A stretch of DNA of 20,133 bases from Porogramme epimiltina. Taxonomy: Eukaryota > Basidiomycota > Agaricomycetes > Polyporales > Polyporaceae. The DNA lies in assembly GCA_900155495.1 (NCBI GenBank), contig FTLJ01000983.1, positions 1 through 20,133 of the forward strand, read 5' to 3'. Positions 18,121 to 20,133 of this stretch are shown here, piece by piece; the first letter of the stretch is position 1, and every line of letters starts with the position of its first letter. A model generated the notes under the pieces. The model was not told the DNA's origin. It searched no databases and worked only from the letters and a program-made list of their open reading frames with translations. A program made the position numbers and the translations under genes.

Positions 18121-20055
18121 TCATGTCCGAGAGATGCTGCGGAGGCGCCCGCCGATCGGGATGCCGTGCACGACAAACGTCGACATGGCAGACGCGGCCG
18201 ACGTCGACGTCGACGGCGACGCGCCGTTCGCCGCCGCCGCGCCCGGCGCCGCGTGGTGCGGATGCGGATGCGACGGCGCGGGCGCGGGCGGGTTCGCCTC
18301 GATCGCCTCGTGGATCTTCCGGATCCACGTCGACGCGATCGACGCGCTCCCGGCGATGTAGCAGTGCGACTTCATCGGCTGGACGACGTCCCACCCGCGG
18401 AAAGGCCAAGCGTCAGCGACAGCGTCCTTCGGGCCTCCGACGCGTCCGGCAGCGCCGGCGCGCGCACGCACCGTGATGACGACGAACTCGCGCTCGCCCT
18501 TCGGCTCGATCGACGACACGAGCGAGCGCAGATCCTTCTCCTTCTCCTTCTCCTTTTCCTTTTCCCTCCCCGACGGCGGCGGCCGCACCAGCAGCTCCGC
18601 GCGCACCTGGACCGCCCGGCCCGGCTTGTGCTTGACGCACAGAAGCCGGTGCGTCGTGAGGACGAGCTCCCGGGGCCGCTGCTGCTGGTGCTTCTTCGGC
18701 GTAATGGTCATCGCGAGAAGCCGGCTCGCGCGCCTCTTCGGCCCCCCCGGCTCGACCATCGTGTTGAATACGATGTGCTCGCCCGGATGCATCAACGAGT
18801 TTCTGGCGCGGAGTCGGGTCAGCGGAAAGAAGGATGCGGGGCGGGGCGGCCCTGACGTACAGTTCGGGGTCGAGCAAGCCGTTGCCCTGGATTGGAGTTT
18901 GTGCGCGCGGCCGTCCTCTCGCCGCCTCGTCCATCGCTCCACCCATCTTTTCGATAGGGCTCCCGTCCGACGAGCTCGACACGGACCCCGTCGAATGCGA
19001 CCCAGGACCCGACGCACGTGGAACGTCAATCGGCTGCGACCGTGCCACCACGGGGTTGTCCAGGATATCCTTCACGGTGTCCCGGATCTCGTCGTCCGAT
19101 ATTGATGGTTGCGAGTGGCTGGGTGAGACGAACCGGACGCCATCACTCAAGCTTCCCCGCTCCTCCTCGACGCCTGCTAGGGGTATTGGAGGCAGTGTCT
19201 CCGTGCGTGTTTCGCCGTACGGCCCTACGAGCTCAGGCTCCGCGTGGCCGTTCGTCTTGGCGGGGACGGTGGGGAAGTACCCGCCGCCTTCGCCGTTCGA
19301 CGTCCAACTGACTGCGTCATCGTCGTCGTCTTCGATGGCGTTCTCATCATCTATCTGGTCCCACGCAAGGCGGATGCTAACGTTAGAGGACTGTGGAGGC
19401 TCCTTCTTCACCAATCCGGGCTCGATGAGGGGTGCTTCGTCTGTCCACAGTCGTCTCCAGTTTATTGACTGGAAGAACGGATGGTTGCGGAGCGCTTGCA
19501 TGTCATATGGACTTCCGGGTGGACCGGCACCTAGACGCTGGTCGGGATCACGAACCTATGGGAAGAATGAGCTATGTCCAGGGTCGGCAGAACGGGCTGT
19601 GCGCACCAAGAGTTTCTGCACCAAGTCCTGAGCCTGCTCGTCAAACCCCTCCGGAAACGAATACTCAAGCTGCTTAATCTTCTGCCAGTCTGCAAGCCCT
19701 CGGAAGACAAAACGACCCGCGATCATCTGATAGATGATGCAACCCAGAGCCCAAAAATCCGAACTGCCACCACGACGACAATCAAATTGAGCTTTTTGGT
19801 CTCAACGGGACATCAAACTAGCACACGCACCTCTTGCTGCTCTCATTGTGCTCCAAAAGCTCCGGCGAGACGTACTGGGCTGTTCCCACAAATGTCTTGG
19901 TGGGCTCTCCTACGGATGCGGTCTAGAGTGAGAAGGCGGAAACTGCCGGACGGACGTGGCACCGACCTCCGGAGTCGAGAAGCTTGCCCGTCCCGAAGTC
20001 GGTAATCTTTATCCGCAGGGCGTCATCCAGGAGAATATTCTCGGGCTTCAAATCC
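18121..20055 (-). CDS. PDK1: PDK1-type AGC protein kinase (Pkh-like), partial: catalytic loop to C-terminus
   Basis: PDK1/Pkh kinases phosphorylate the activation loop of other AGC kinases, downstream of sphingoid-base or phosphoinositide signals at the membrane. Visible exons on the minus strand: 20055-19967, 19922-19831, 19763-19607, 19555-18861, 18802-18472, 18378-18121. Seen in order: [11 protein letters not shown] (catalytic loop, HR contributed by a missing upstream exon), [11 protein letters not shown] (Mg-binding DFG), [20 protein letters not shown] (activation loop), [29 protein letters not shown] and [13 protein letters not shown]. An acidic linker with [12 protein letters not shown] follows. 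The PH-like domain has [41 protein letters not shown] and [20 protein letters not shown], with a [11 protein letters not shown] insert. The N-lobe is beyond the right edge. The first two exons do not join in phase (see findings). Intron 5 (18379-18471, 93 nt) is a multiple of three and could be retained. Confidence 0.9.
18533..18567. repeat. CCTTCT-type hexamer tract coding the Lys-Glu run in PDK1
   Basis: A pyrimidine-rich imperfect repeat of CTTCTC/CTTTTC units on the plus strand, read on the minus strand as alternating Lys and Glu inside the PH-like domain. It probably forms a charged surface loop, and its length may vary among strains. Confidence 0.85.
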
Positions 20056-20133
20056 CTGATGAGGCGCACAAAAATTGCTCGTGTTCAACCCACGGCGTCG
20101 GAGGACGGAGCGGAGGCGGGAGGGGGCGGGGGG
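20056..20133. other. Intron or unresolved sequence at the right edge, G-rich end
   Basis: Upstream of the first visible PDK1 exon the acceptor CATCAG is clear, but I find no matching exon carrying the expected HR of the catalytic loop. The last 30 bases on the plus strand are almost pure G with some C and A, which may mark low-complexity intron or a poor-quality contig end. Confidence 0.4.

Noticed and set aside
17661..18176. 171-codon minus-strand ORF after the PDK1 stop
   Set aside because: Ser/Ala/His/Thr-rich reading of low-complexity sequence with the microsatellite; no intron or domain signal.
18166..18855. 229-codon plus-strand ORF rich in Arg
   Set aside because: Antisense of PDK1 exons; low complexity.
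18413..19501. Minus-strand frame continuing past the kinase linker for 362 codons
   Set aside because: Beyond codon CT at 18861 it reads through the 58-nt intron out of frame; the spliced product continues into the PH-like domain instead.

Overview
This looks like nuclear DNA from a filamentous basidiomycete, most likely an agaricomycete. The genes are broken by many short GT/AG introns, mostly 44-75 nt. The proteins recognised are eukaryotic: a Golgi tethering subunit, a mitochondrial acetolactate synthase regulator, PDK1 kinase, a HET-domain protein and MYND zinc-finger proteins. No bacterial, viral, CRISPR, rRNA or tRNA feature was seen. All exon models were made by eye from reading frame, splice signals, phase and remembered family patterns; nothing was searched or aligned by computer.

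Left part (1-6.8 kb), mostly housekeeping. A partial minus-strand gene of unknown function runs off the left edge. After about 1 kb without a recognisable gene comes COG5 (13 exons, 885 aa, plus strand). It converges on ILV6 (4 exons, 361 aa, minus strand), the regulatory subunit of acetolactate synthase. The two stop codons are 185 bp apart.

Middle part (6.8-17.0 kb), accessory in character. Two divergently oriented paralogues (7276-7700 minus, 8559-9369 plus) share an intron at the same place and resemble the Tse2-like ADP-ribosyltransferase toxin family. Between them lie a possible very small gene, a diverged 100-bp direct repeat and a 12-bp inverted repeat. A two-exon HET-domain gene (9901-11413, minus) follows. 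Next is a direct tandem duplication of about 2.5 kb, copy 1 at about 11.7-14.23 kb and copy 2 at about 14.5-17.03 kb. Each copy carries a three-exon MYND gene and a flanking stretch whose reading frames have decayed.

Right part (17.0-20.13 kb). About 1 kb of non-coding sequence with a small microsatellite leads into the C-terminal two thirds of a PDK1-type AGC kinase on the minus strand. It keeps part of the kinase domain, an acidic linker and a PH-like domain. The N-lobe lies beyond the right edge.

The housekeeping genes do not form an operon and act in separate processes (Golgi traffic, branched-chain amino-acid synthesis, AGC-kinase signalling). The middle block holds gene types linked in fungi to self/non-self recognition or interspecies conflict, plus a recently duplicated family. 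It reads as a variable island between conserved markers.
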